Shown: in pieces, positions 7,691 through 15,280 of the stretch
Layout: every line of letters starts with the position of its first letter
Position numbering within the stretch: the first letter of the stretch is position 1
Source of the DNA: Thermovorax subterraneus
GTDB lineage: Bacteria; Bacillota; Thermosediminibacteria; Thermosediminibacterales; Thermosediminibacteraceae
Assembly (NCBI GenBank): GCA_021608145.1
Contig: JAKIHM010000004.1
Location: forward strand, 1 to 64,000
Length of the DNA: 64,000 nt
Reading direction: 5' to 3'
Translations under genes and position numbers: made by a program
Notes under the pieces: generated by a model
Databases searched by the model: none
Seen by the model: the letters and a program-made list of their open reading frames with translations, nothing else
What the model was told of the DNA's origin: nothing

Positions 7691-8455
7691 TTAACCCATA
7701 TATCGGTGCAAAGTAACGTAAATTCTTCCCTTTTTGCTGCTCCCCCCTATTTCGACCACCTTAGCCCTTCCCAGCCGCAAGGCGGAGATGACATCACCTT
7801 CCCTTACTTCTGCTGAGGGATCCTTCACTGTCTTAAAATTTATCCGCACGTTTTCCCCTTTTATATAAGGCGCCATCTTAGACCTCGATATGCCAAAAGC
7901 AAGGCTCGCAATTGCATCAAGCCTGAGCGAAGCAACTGTACCCTTAATCTCTTTATACCGCCTTTCAGGACAGGATACTTCTTTCAGCGAAATCTCTTCC
8001 ACTCCCACAGCAACTTTGCCTACTTTTGAAAGATTAGTCCCTACGTATTCGGCAACTTCCTCTTTCAGCAAGATATCAGCTCCTTCGGAATGTATGACAA
8101 TATCCCCCACCTTATCTCGCGAAATGCCAAGACCCAGCACAGCTCCTAAGTAGTCCCGGTGTCCTAGCTTTTCTTCTTTGTCCTTCGGCATCACCCTTAA
8201 GGCCTTTAAAGGCAAAGAAAAGGGCTCTTCCCTTAAATATTCGGGGAATACCACTAATATCTTTCTTTCGGACTCCTCAAACCCTCCGTCGAAGAAATAT
8301 CCAGCATCTGGAAAATCATGGGATATTTCTTCTGCCAATTTTTGCTGCGCTGGGTTGAGGAAATTGCTCGCTCTTTTTTCTCCGTTTTTGAGCGCTGTCG
8401 AAAACAAATCTCTTATTTTTGCTTCTGTTATCTTTTCGTCCTGCTCTTTCAACAT
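7691..8455 (-). CDS. YlmH-like S4-domain RNA-binding protein
   Basis: A 254-residue protein of the YlmH family, which in other Firmicutes and cyanobacteria binds RNA or stalled ribosomal complexes. The C-terminal S4 domain is at residues 180-250 (RLDAIASLAFGISRSKM, then DPSAEVREGDVISALRLGRAKV). The N-terminal region contains RDYLGAVLGLGISRDKVGDI, typical of the family core. GGAGGG precedes the ATG. The usual neighbours (divIVA, ylmG) are absent here. Function beyond RNA binding is not settled from sequence. Confidence 0.82.
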   Translation of the reverse strand: MLKEQDEKITEAKIRDLFSTALKNGEKRASNFLNPAQQKLAEEISHDFPDAGYFFDGGFEESERKILVVFPEYLREEPFSLPLKALRVMPKDKEEKLGHRDYLGAVLGLGISRDKVGDIVIHSEGADILLKEEVAEYVGTNLSKVGKVAVGVEEISLKEVSCPERRYKEIKGTVASLRLDAIASLAFGISRSKMAPYIKGENVRINFKTVKDPSAEVREGDVISALRLGRAKVVEIGGSSKKGRIYVTLHRYMG

Positions 8456-8537
8456 AAACCCTCCAGATACATAAAATATTTTTCACCTTAATTTTTTTAT
8501 TATATTATACCATCAAAATTATCCAATAAAAATAAAG

Positions 8538-8552
8538 CCCGGGAATCCCGGG
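8538..8552 (-). terminator. Terminator of trpP
   Basis: A short GC stem CCCGG/CCGGG lies a few bases past the trpP stop, followed on the minus strand by a TTTATTTTTA tract. Confidence 0.6.
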
Positions 8553-8556
8553 AAAT

Positions 8557-9078
8557 CTATTGATTCACATCTTTCTGTCTTTGGACGCTGCTTGTAGCAG
8601 AGATAATGCCGTAAAGGACCGAGGTGGCCACAGTATTGATGGCAGCCGTCGGAACTACTATCGTCGTAAATAAAACTGGAAACGCTGCCGGGAGCGCACC
8701 CGTTACTAGCATGGCAACGAGCAAAAAATTCGTACCGCTCATGATAGTGCCTATAAAACCGACCACCGGCACCATTATCTTTTGATTCACGTTCTTCCCT
8801 TTTCTAATTAACGCTGCCATTACCTGGGAGGTTATAAGTTCATCCACAATATTGGCTATCTGTCCACCTGGGAAGCTTGTGGTAAGCGCTGCGAATATAC
8901 CTCCCAACATCCCCGCCAATAAGGCATTTCTGGGAGAAGGATTTATAAAGAGGGAAACAAACAACATCACCAGGAGAAAATTGGGTCTCATCCCCGCGAC
9001 TATAGGCGGTGTGACCTGATGGAGCACCAGGCCTATCGCCATCAAAAGAGAAGTCAGAACCATATCCCTTAATTTCAT
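8557..9078 (-). CDS. trpP: Tryptophan transporter TrpP
   Basis: A 173-residue membrane protein with about five hydrophobic helices, matching the small TrpP-type tryptophan permeases of Firmicutes in length and pattern (SLLMAIGLVLHQVTPP start; FPGGQIANIVDELITSQ loop). It likely imports tryptophan. The decisive support is upstream: a T-box leader with a UGG specifier, so transcription should rise when tRNA-Trp is uncharged. AAGGAGG precedes the ATG. It is a single-gene unit with its own hairpin terminator. Confidence 0.88.
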   Translation of the reverse strand: MKLRDMVLTSLLMAIGLVLHQVTPPIVAGMRPNFLLVMLFVSLFINPSPRNALLAGMLGGIFAALTTSFPGGQIANIVDELITSQVMAALIRKGKNVNQKIMVPVVGFIGTIMSGTNFLLVAMLVTGALPAAFPVLFTTIVVPTAAINTVATSVLYGIISATSSVQRQKDVNQ

Positions 9079-9127
9079 ACAAAAATACCTCCTTTAAAAA
9101 ATGTTTAAAATATCGGAATAAAAAAAG

Positions 9128-9450
9128 CACCCATCCCTAAAGGGACGGATGCTTTACATCCGCGGTGCCACCCAAATTAGCCTGTAATTAACAAAAAAGC
9201 ATTTCACCCGAGGGGATGAAATGCTTTTTGCCACCCTGGACAGGCTCACTCTAAGGGTACGGTCTTCTTGACGATACCCCGCCCTTATGTTAACGGAGGG
9301 CTTTCCGAATGCGACTACTTGCCTTCGCCGCACCTTCTCCGGGGCCCATTCACCCGATCTCCGGTACCGCCTTCCCACCAACCGCGGCTCTCTTTGACCT
9401 TCCAACCGGGTTACTCTTCCCCGTCATCGAATTTAATTTCTTTTAGTTTT
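9128..9450 (-). promoter_or_regulatory. T-box riboswitch, Trp specifier (UGG), upstream of trpP
   Basis: Read on the minus strand, the leader starts with the stem I signature GATGACGGGGAAGAGTA. It has the specifier UGG at 9346-9348, set in GUGAA-UGG-G nine bases before CCGGAG geometry shared with the other T-boxes here. It ends with the T-box GGGTGGCACCGCGG (9160-9173) and a terminator stem-loop with a T run (9128-9160). An extra long hairpin at about 9198-9234, flanked by AGGGTGGCA, takes the place of stem III. It fills the 450-base gap between trpP and the lipoprotein gene. Confidence 0.95.
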
Positions 9451-9458
9451 GATATTAT

Positions 9459-9486
9459 AATATACCATAAAATCGAAAAAATGCAA
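9459..9486 (-). promoter_or_regulatory. Promoter of the trpP leader
   Basis: TTGCAT (9481-9486) and TATATT (9459-9464) are separated by 16 bases on the minus strand, just ahead of T-box stem I. Confidence 0.6.
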
Positions 9487-9528
9487 CCCCATTTTAGAAA
9501 ATTTTTTAGTAGGTTTATTATAGGTTTA

Positions 9529-10545
9529 TTATCTTTTCACCTTCAAGACCTCATCCTTGCCGAACACAAAATGTCCGGACTCGTATCCTTTGCCTTCCAC
9601 GTTCAAGATAACACCTTCTGCCTCGAAATTTTTCCCATAAGTGTTTACTATGCTGTCTATAAGCAGAGCTTCATATCCAGAACCGGCGTTCATTCCGCTT
9701 ATAAGTTCTTTAGAGAAATTAAGCCTGAGAACGCCATCTTCCTTTTTTACATCCAAGAGTTTTGCATTTTCGCTTAGCACCCTGTACTTTTCTTCCTTTA
9801 AGAGCTCGGTAATTCTCTCAGCAAGAGTTTCACCGGTTTTAAACTTCTCTACTACCCTATCTTCCAGCAATTCATCTACGTTTTTCGAAGGATAATAAAT
9901 TGCCAGTTCTTTTTCGGGCAGGGAATTGTCCTTTTCGGCATCGCCAAATTTTGAGAGATTTTCTTCTACTACCATATCGCCCTGGATGAATTTCTGTTTC
10001 ACCAATCCCACGCCCTTGGCAAAATATCTTTCTACTGTCGAGTCTCCCGACTTCCCCACAACTTTAATGCACGTAAACTCCCCTGCCGGCACCCTTACTT
10101 TTTCGTCCAGGCTTCCAATAGTCCAAGTGGTATCTTTGTCCTGCCAACTATTATTTTCCTTTAGCGGCGATTTTAAAAAGTATTCCTCCTGGGAAGGCTC
10201 TTTTTTTAGATAGTTAATCCTGAAATAACTCTCTTCGATAGAGTTTATAAGTTTTATCCCTTCGTCGCTCACCTCGAATACTTTCGCGACAACAGTGCCC
10301 CCGTTGTTTTGGGAAAGCTGTACTTTATTCCCTTCAATAAATTCCGTATCCACCCTTCCACCTGCGAACTCATTGCCAATGCCTTCGTATTCCCAATAAA
10401 GATTTTCAGCAACCGGAAAGTAATCAGTCACTTTCATCTCTTTTTTTGTCTTGCCATCTCCCCCGATTTGATTTTTCTTCGCGCACCCCGTAAAAACCAC
10501 CGACAATACCAGTAACACCGCAACAATTAAAAAAGTCTTCTTCAT
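9529..10545 (-). CDS. GerMN-domain lipoprotein
   Basis: A 338-residue exported lipoprotein. Residues 1-21 are a signal peptide ending in the lipobox VFTGC. The middle region (about 40-200) is a beta-rich domain that I do not recognise beyond its similarity to other clostridial lipoproteins (YFPVAENLYWEYEG start). The C-terminal 125 residues resemble the GerMN domain of spore germination and sporulation proteins (LAIYYPSKNVDELL, VLRLNFSKELI). Its ATG overlaps the stop of the Fur-family gene as ATGA, so it is the last gene of the zinc operon. Placement in a zinc operon is unusual, and a metal link is only inferred. Confidence 0.75.
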   Translation of the reverse strand: MKKTFLIVAVLLVLSVVFTGCAKKNQIGGDGKTKKEMKVTDYFPVAENLYWEYEGIGNEFAGGRVDTEFIEGNKVQLSQNNGGTVVAKVFEVSDEGIKLINSIEESYFRINYLKKEPSQEEYFLKSPLKENNSWQDKDTTWTIGSLDEKVRVPAGEFTCIKVVGKSGDSTVERYFAKGVGLVKQKFIQGDMVVEENLSKFGDAEKDNSLPEKELAIYYPSKNVDELLEDRVVEKFKTGETLAERITELLKEEKYRVLSENAKLLDVKKEDGVLRLNFSKELISGMNAGSGYEALLIDSIVNTYGKNFEAEGVILNVEGKGYESGHFVFGKDEVLKVKR

Positions 10546-10988
10546 CCTAAAAACCTCTCTTTTTTATCCTCAAAATCAGAAGTATCGCAATCCCTGCAAA
10601 ATCCGTACACTACGAATTCATGGTCAACAGGCACAAATCCCTTCTTTTTCACCTCTTCCCCCATAAAATTCATGGGACAGTATTCTATCACCAGGGACCT
10701 GCCGCACCTTTTGCATATAAAGTGGTGATGATGGGCTTCTTCTATCCTAAGGAGATAAGTAGGTATTCCATCGCCCCTTACTACAGTACATAGTATTCCC
10801 CTTTTTTTCATGATTTCCACATTCCTGTATATCGTAGAGAAATTCACTCCGGGAAGTATCTCCTTTACTCTTTCAAATATTTCCATTGCGGTCAACATAG
10901 TCCCTGAGCTGCCAAGCACTCTCATTATCGCAAGTCTTTGGTTGGTCACTCTGAGTCCCATTTTTCTCAAAAATTCTTCAAATTCCAC
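10542..10988 (-). CDS. Fur-family repressor, probably the zinc regulator Zur
   Basis: A 148-residue Fur-family regulator. The winged helix is at residues 10-80 (MGLRVTNQRLAIMRVL, NFSTIYRNVEIMKKRG). The HHHHFICKRCG stretch follows, with two Cys-X2-Cys pairs (CKRC and CRDC) that would hold structural zinc. Being inside the znu operon points to Zur; Fur or PerR cannot be excluded from sequence alone. The start is a GTG overlapping the end of znuB by 11 bases. A Fur-type 9-1-9 palindrome lies at the operon promoter and would allow autoregulation by zinc-loaded repressor. Confidence 0.85.
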   Translation of the reverse strand: MEFEEFLRKMGLRVTNQRLAIMRVLGSSGTMLTAMEIFERVKEILPGVNFSTIYRNVEIMKKRGILCTVVRGDGIPTYLLRIEEAHHHHFICKRCGRSLVIEYCPMNFMGEEVKKKGFVPVDHEFVVYGFCRDCDTSDFEDKKERFLG

Positions 10989-11790
10989 CCTTACCTACCC
11001 TCCTTTTGCCAATAAGAACGACAAATAATACCGCTGAAGCAATGAGCACTATCGTGCCACCCGGCGCCAGATCGAAGTAGAAAGAAATACAAAGTCCTGT
11101 CACCACTGAAAATACTGCAACCACATTCGATATTAAAATTGCAGAATTAAAACTTCTAGCAAGCTGAAGACTAACAGCAGCGGGAATGACTAATAGCGCT
11201 GTGACAAGCAGAGTGCCCACTATTCTTACCGATATGGCCAACGTTAGGGCGGTGAGTATGGAAAAAAGCACATTCACCTTATTGACGGGTATGCCGGAAA
11301 CTCTAGCCGTCTCCTCATCGAAGGCTATGGAAAAAAGCTGCCTGCGCAAAATGTAAAGAGCAACCAATACGAAAGCTCCCAAGATTATTATCAGCTTTAT
11401 GTCTTCTTCGGCCACAGCCATAAGGCTGCCGAATAAGTAGGAGAAAATATCTGCATTAAACGACCTGCCAAGGCTTATCATCACCACAGCCGCTCCCATG
11501 CTCGCCGACATTACAACCGCCAGGGCTATTTCGGCGTACCTCTTAAAAGTAGCCCTAACGAATTCGACGAGCAAGGCGGCAAGGACAGAAAACGCCACGG
11601 CGCCATAAAAAGGATAAAACCCAAAGAGCATTCCAGCCGCAACTCCTGCTAAAGATGCGTGAGACAAGCTGTCACCGACCATCGACATACGCCTCAGCAC
11701 TACAAACACTCCTATGGAAGAAGTAACCAAAGCAGAAGCGATTCCGGCCGCAAAGGCTCTAACCATAAAAGAATACTTAAATATTTCCAT
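10978..11790 (-). CDS. znuB: Zinc ABC transporter permease ZnuB
   Basis: A 270-residue ABC-3 family permease with about eight hydrophobic helices. It has the family's DSLSHASLAGVAAG segment near residue 37-50, and DEETARVSGIP, the coupling-helix region. Such proteins form the membrane channel for Zn(II) or Mn(II) delivered by the binding protein. GGAAGGA precedes the ATG. The neighbours ZnuC, ZnuA and a Fur-type regulator favour zinc. Confidence 0.92.
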   Translation of the reverse strand: MEIFKYSFMVRAFAAGIASALVTSSIGVFVVLRRMSMVGDSLSHASLAGVAAGMLFGFYPFYGAVAFSVLAALLVEFVRATFKRYAEIALAVVMSASMGAAVVMISLGRSFNADIFSYLFGSLMAVAEEDIKLIIILGAFVLVALYILRRQLFSIAFDEETARVSGIPVNKVNVLFSILTALTLAISVRIVGTLLVTALLVIPAAVSLQLARSFNSAILISNVVAVFSVVTGLCISFYFDLAPGGTIVLIASAVLFVVLIGKRRVGKGGI

Positions 11791-11818
11791 TGCAGTTCCT
11801 TCCTCATTTATTTATAGA

Positions 11819-12559
11819 TTATTTTGTCCTTTGTTTTTTAATGCTGTACCCCATTATTTCGGCTATGTGGTCCTCGGTTATATCCTTTGTATTTTCGTGT
11901 ATGTCCACTTTACCTCCTTTCACGCACCCGATTTTATTCGCTATGCCGCAAGCCGTACCTATATCGTGGGTTATCATAACTACCGTCAAGCCCCTCTCTT
12001 TGTTAAGACGATCCAAAAGGTCGTAAAATTCCTGCTGAGATTCGGCGTCGACACCGCTCGTAGGCTCATCAAGAAAGACGACCTCCGGATTTCCAACAAG
12101 GCAGCGAGCTAGTAAAACCTTTTGCCTCTGTCCCCCTGAAAGCTCGCCAATGAGCCTTGCAGCAAGATGTTCAATGCCAACCGTAGCCAAGGCCTTTTTC
12201 ACCGCTTCCTCTAACGATTTTCCCTTTAAGGGTCTATTCTTCCCGAAAAGACCTGATGCCACAACCTCTCTGACCGTCGCAGGAAAAGACAGATTTATTT
12301 GCCCTCCATGCTGGGGAACGTAAGCGATTTTATGCCACTGCCGAAAGCTTTTAACGTTTTTTCCGAATAGCTTTACCTCACCTTCATCAGGAACGACAAG
12401 CCCCAACATTATCTTCATAAGCGTTGTCTTTGCAGCGCCGTTGGGCCCAATCAGCGCGAAGAAATCGCCTTTTTCCACTTTTATGTTCACTTTTTCCAAA
12501 ACTTTGGGACCTCCATAAGAAAAACTAACATCCTTGAGCTCTACTACCGGTGTGTCCAT
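11819..12559 (-). CDS. znuC: Zinc ABC transporter ATPase ZnuC
   Basis: A 246-residue ABC ATPase that should power the ZnuB permease. The Walker A loop reads GPNGAAKTT near residues 37-45, with Ala where the family usually has the last Gly of GxxxxGK. The Q-loop follows in YVPQHGG, the signature is LSGGQRQ near 140, and Walker B is EVVFLDEPTSG near 163. The switch His is in ITHD. AGGAGGAGGAGGG precedes the ATG. It lies between znuA and znuB with spacers of about 12 and 28 bases. Confidence 0.92.
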   Translation of the reverse strand: MDTPVVELKDVSFSYGGPKVLEKVNIKVEKGDFFALIGPNGAAKTTLMKIMLGLVVPDEGEVKLFGKNVKSFRQWHKIAYVPQHGGQINLSFPATVREVVASGLFGKNRPLKGKSLEEAVKKALATVGIEHLAARLIGELSGGQRQKVLLARCLVGNPEVVFLDEPTSGVDAESQQEFYDLLDRLNKERGLTVVMITHDIGTACGIANKIGCVKGGKVDIHENTKDITEDHIAEIMGYSIKKQRTK

Positions 12560-12571
12560 ACCCTCCTCCTC

Positions 12572-13516
12572 CTATTCATTGAGGGCCCTTTTTAGATTCT
12601 CTAAATTTTCCAGCATGATAGAAAAGTAATCCTTGCCGGCTTTTATATCTTCCTCGGTTAAATTCTCCAGGGGATGCAGGACCAAAACCTTGTTTCCTGT
12701 CTCCTTTGCAAGCACTTCAGCCAGTTTGGAGCTCGACGCAGCCTCGACCATTATATATCTTATATCCCTTTCTTTGCACAACTTTGCAAGCTCTGCCAGC
12801 TTTTTGGGAGAAGGCTCCTGCTGGGGGGAAAGGCCGCTTATGGCTATCTGGTTCAGATTATATCGCCTCGCCATGTAGCCGAAAGCCGCATGATTTACCA
12901 CGAAATCCCGTTTTTTGGCCGGCAAAAGGGAATTTCTGTATTTTTCATCCAGGTCGTCCAGGCGCTTTTTCAGGTCTTCGAGATTTTTACGATAATATAC
13001 CTCGTTTTTCCCATCTTTTGCAGCCATAGCCCCGGCTATCCTTTCGGCCAGTGTCTTTGCAAGTAGGGGATCCAGCCAGACATGGGGATCCAGATGATGG
13101 CCGTTTCCTTCGGTAACGTCCTCTTCATCATCATGAAACTCTTCCTGAAGAAGTCCTTCTCCTGCTTTAACTACTGTTACACCCTCTTTTAAAAGCTGTT
13201 CAGCAAGCTTTTCTGCCCAAGGGTCAATCGAGCCTCCCAAATAGATGAACACATCCGCCTCATAAATTCCGGCCACAAGCTTGGGCGACGGCTCGAAGTC
13301 GTGAACTTCAACCCCTGCCGGTACGATTTTTTCTACATAAGCCCTGTCGCCTGCTATTTTGACGGCGAAGTCATAAAGAGGATATATGGTAGTATATATC
13401 CTTATTTTCCCCCCCTCCTGAGGTGTAAGACGGCTTGCCTTAGACGTGCAGCCGTTTATTAAAAAAATGGCGGCCACGAGTATCGCAAGTAAAGAGTATA
13501 ATCTTTTCCTTTTCAA
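12572..13516 (-). CDS. znuA: Zinc-binding lipoprotein ZnuA/AdcA type
   Basis: A 314-residue substrate-binding protein of the cluster A-1 (metal) family. An N-terminal lipoprotein signal ends at FLINGC. The zinc site His residues are seen in GVEVHDFEPSP and DPHVWLDP, with another in VNHAAFGYM. A flexible acidic/His loop (HDDEEDVTEGNGHHLDPH) precedes the second ligand, as in ZnuA proteins. The start is placed at a TTG 8 bases after AGGAGG; a GTG three codons upstream overlaps that ribosome site and is unlikely. It is the first gene of the zinc operon, directly behind a promoter and Fur-type palindrome. Confidence 0.92.
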   Translation of the reverse strand: MKRKRLYSLLAILVAAIFLINGCTSKASRLTPQEGGKIRIYTTIYPLYDFAVKIAGDRAYVEKIVPAGVEVHDFEPSPKLVAGIYEADVFIYLGGSIDPWAEKLAEQLLKEGVTVVKAGEGLLQEEFHDDEEDVTEGNGHHLDPHVWLDPLLAKTLAERIAGAMAAKDGKNEVYYRKNLEDLKKRLDDLDEKYRNSLLPAKKRDFVVNHAAFGYMARRYNLNQIAISGLSPQQEPSPKKLAELAKLCKERDIRYIMVEAASSSKLAEVLAKETGNKVLVLHPLENLTEEDIKAGKDYFSIMLENLENLKRALNE

Positions 13517-13531
13517 AGCGGCCACCTCCTA

Positions 13532-13550
13532 AATGCAAATTATTTGCATT
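13532..13550. promoter_or_regulatory. Fur/Zur-type operator at the znu promoter
   Basis: A perfect 9-1-9 palindrome, AATGCAAAT-T-ATTTGCATT. It contains the 7-1-7 geometry with AAT-n-ATT centre typical of Fur, PerR and Zur boxes. It starts about 10 bases downstream of the predicted transcription start and overlaps nothing else, so bound repressor would block transcription or clearance. Confidence 0.82.
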
Positions 13551-13565
13551 AAGACTCAAGGATAT

Positions 13566-13593
13566 ATTATAACCTTAAGGTAGTTTTTGTCAA
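13566..13593 (-). promoter_or_regulatory. Promoter of the zinc operon
   Basis: TTGACA (13588-13593) and TATAAT (13566-13571) are separated by 16 bases on the minus strand. Both hexamers are perfect consensus. Confidence 0.8.
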
Positions 13594-13606
13594 TAAGAAA
13601 AAAATT

Positions 13607-13628
13607 AACCGCCTTTTTATCGGCGGTT
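13607..13628. terminator. Bidirectional-looking terminator after trxA
   Basis: AACCGCC and GGCGGTT form the stem. T tracts follow on both strands, and it separates trxA from the znu promoter. Confidence 0.75.
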
Positions 13629-13642
13629 TTTAAAAGATCGTC

Positions 13643-13957
13643 CTACAGCCCGAGTTCAGAGACTATCTCGCTCTTTGGTCTAAAACCTATCATTTTTTTT
13701 GATGGCTGGCCATTCTCAAATAGTATTAGCGTCGGTATGCTCATTATCCCGAAGGCACTTGCGCTGTTCGGGTTCTCGTCGACGTTCAGTTTACCCACTT
13801 TTATTCTACCTTCGTATTCGGCAGCCAGCTCGTCGATGACCGGCGCCATCATGCGGCACGGGCCGCACCAGGGAGCCCAGAAGTCCACCAGCACCGGTAT
13901 ATCGGAATTGAGGACTTCCTGCTCGAAATTATCATCGGTAAGGGTAATAGGTTTCAT
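13643..13957 (-). CDS. trxA: Thioredoxin
   Basis: A 104-residue thioredoxin with the redox motif WCGPC near residues 29-33 inside [16 protein letters not shown]. The cis-Pro occurs in [10 protein letters not shown]. It reduces disulfides in cytoplasmic proteins using thioredoxin reductase. The length is normal for the family. GGAGGAGG lies ahead of the ATG, and a TATAAT element is found upstream near 14010. It is monocistronic, ending in the hairpin at 13607-13628. Confidence 0.95.
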   Translation of the reverse strand: MKPITLTDDNFEQEVLNSDIPVLVDFWAPWCGPCRMMAPVIDELAAEYEGRIKVGKLNVDENPNSASAFGIMSIPTLILFENGQPSKKMIGFRPKSEIVSELGL

Positions 13958-14093
13958 TTTATTTCCTCCTCCATGAAAAATATTGTTTTCAATTATTATA
14001 ACCGACTTTAAAAAGGAATCCCAATTTATTTTTTTCGATTATTTTGTTATACTATAATCAAATCTTAGTATGACTAAAACGAGGTGAAATTCG

Positions 14094-14864
14094 TTGATTT
14101 GCGGCAAAACTATCCGCGAATTTCGCAAAAAGAGAAACATGTCGTTAAAGGAACTTGCCGAAAAGGCAAACCTTTCCGTATCTTACCTTTGTGAAATAGA
14201 GCGCGGCAAGAAACAGCCATCGCTCGAGGTGATCGAAAAACTAGCAGCCGCTTTAAATATATCGAAAGATGCCCTCTTCGATGAACATTCTCCAAAAGGC
14301 AGCGGCACAACTTCAACGGGCGAAAGGATAAGCATCCTGCGCCGCGAAAGGGGGCTTTCCCTTCCGGAACTTGCGCAAAAGGCGGGCATTTCGGCCACGT
14401 ATCTTTGTCAGATTGAAAACGGGAACGTACTTCCTTCTTTAGCCACATTGAAAGCCATCGCCCGGGCTCTAAACGTCAGTCCCCAGGATTTTCTGTCCTC
14501 GTCCCACGTAGGTTACAAAATCAAGAAAATTCGCCAGGAGCGCGGCATCACTCAGGCAGAGCTGGCAAAAAAAGCAGGAGTTTCGCCGGGACTCATTGGA
14601 CAAATCGAAAGCGGCAAAGTAGAACCTTCTATAAAGACTCTCGAAAAAATAGCTAAGGCCCTTTCTCTTTCGCCCTGCTATTTCGTGAGCGACGATGATG
14701 ACATAACTTCCCTTTTAAGGCCAATGAACCCGGAACTAAAGCAGCTTTTTGCAGACCCGAAAGTGAAGTCCTTTTTGGAGATGGTAGCCGATTGCACTCC
14801 AGAAGAGTTCATGTTTATAATGAAGTTTATACAGCTTTACAAGGAGCATAAGGATAAAGTCTAA
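14094..14864 (+). CDS. Regulator with three tandem XRE-type HTH domains
   Basis: A 256-residue protein in which three complete XRE/Cro-type helix-turn-helix units follow each other at about residues 5-60, 77-133 and 141-196. Each shows the LAxKAxxSxxYLxxIExGxxxPSL pattern. A short linker (residues 63-76) separates units one and two. The remaining 60 residues form a helical C-terminal tail without a recognised ligand domain. The start is a TTG at 14094 with GAGGTG 7 bases upstream. It runs into, and ends base-to-base with, the TGA-containing gene on the other strand. Multiple HTH units in one chain suggest binding to a composite or repeated operator. Target unknown. Confidence 0.85.
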   Translation: MICGKTIREFRKKRNMSLKELAEKANLSVSYLCEIERGKKQPSLEVIEKLAAALNISKDALFDEHSPKGSGTTSTGERISILRRERGLSLPELAQKAGISATYLCQIENGNVLPSLATLKAIARALNVSPQDFLSSSHVGYKIKKIRQERGITQAELAKKAGVSPGLIGQIESGKVEPSIKTLEKIAKALSLSPCYFVSDDDDITSLLRPMNPELKQLFADPKVKSFLEMVADCTPEEFMFIMKFIQLYKEHKDKV

Positions 14865-15149
14865 TTAATATCCTCCGGCTACGGCAAGGTTTTTGAACAT
14901 CCCAAAACCAGAAAGGTAAATTTTAAGGCCATCTCTTGTATCGACAAAGGGGCTGACGTACACCTTTATCCCATCGACCTCGTATACTTCGTAGCCGTTA
15001 GCATCAGATGGGGCACCTACGTACACGGTAGGCAGATACCTGCAACCTGCTCACCCTCCGCCGTAGCGTTCCAATTTTACCGTCACAGCATCGGCATTTT
15101 TCTGCCGAATGAAATTTTTTGCCCTTTCATCTATCTGTATTTTGACCAT
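14865..15149 (-). CDS. Probable selenoprotein (HesB-like / CC-Se motif family), in-frame TGA read as Sec
   Basis: The frame starts at an ATG with GGAGGTG 6 bases upstream and runs 32 codons to a TGA (15051-15053). It then continues open for 61 codons to TAA at 14865. Together they give a 94-residue protein. The first part (MVKIQIDERAKNFIRQ) resembles A-type HesB/IscA starts. The second part (YVGAPSD, YEVYEVDGIKVYVSP, KNLAVAGGY) has a coherent beta-rich pattern typical of the CC/Se-motif (seleno)proteins. The site reads GGG-Sec-AGC, where relatives have Cys. A hairpin just after the TGA could serve as SECIS. The alternative is a broken gene with a premature stop. Sec machinery was not seen in this window. 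Function is probably redox or metal/Fe-S related (family inference). Confidence 0.75.
15027..15047 (-). other. Candidate SECIS hairpin next to the in-frame TGA
   Basis: Three bases after the TGA, GGU pairs with ACC and GCAG with CUGC around a GUAU loop, with a small internal loop between the two stems. The loop lies about 15 bases from the TGA, near the short end of the range for bacterial SECIS elements. Confidence 0.5.
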
Positions 15150-15280
15150 TTTTTTCACCTCCAACCTGATTTTTATTATACTAAATAATTTTTTCGCTGT
15201 CAATAAGTGAACCTTAATTTTTTTAAACGTCCCTAATAGCATTATCCCCCGAGCCAGCTAAGTATAATCTGCAATAAATA

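Noticed and set aside
9154-9777. Open frames over the trpP leader and the GerMN lipoprotein
   Set aside because: They coincide with structured T-box RNA or lie antisense to the lipoprotein. No ribosome site or domain is present.
15150-15242. Upstream extension of the TGA-containing gene to 15242
   Set aside because: The extra 31 codons are Lys/Leu-rich, lack a ribosome site and precede an ATG with a strong GGAGGTG at the correct distance.
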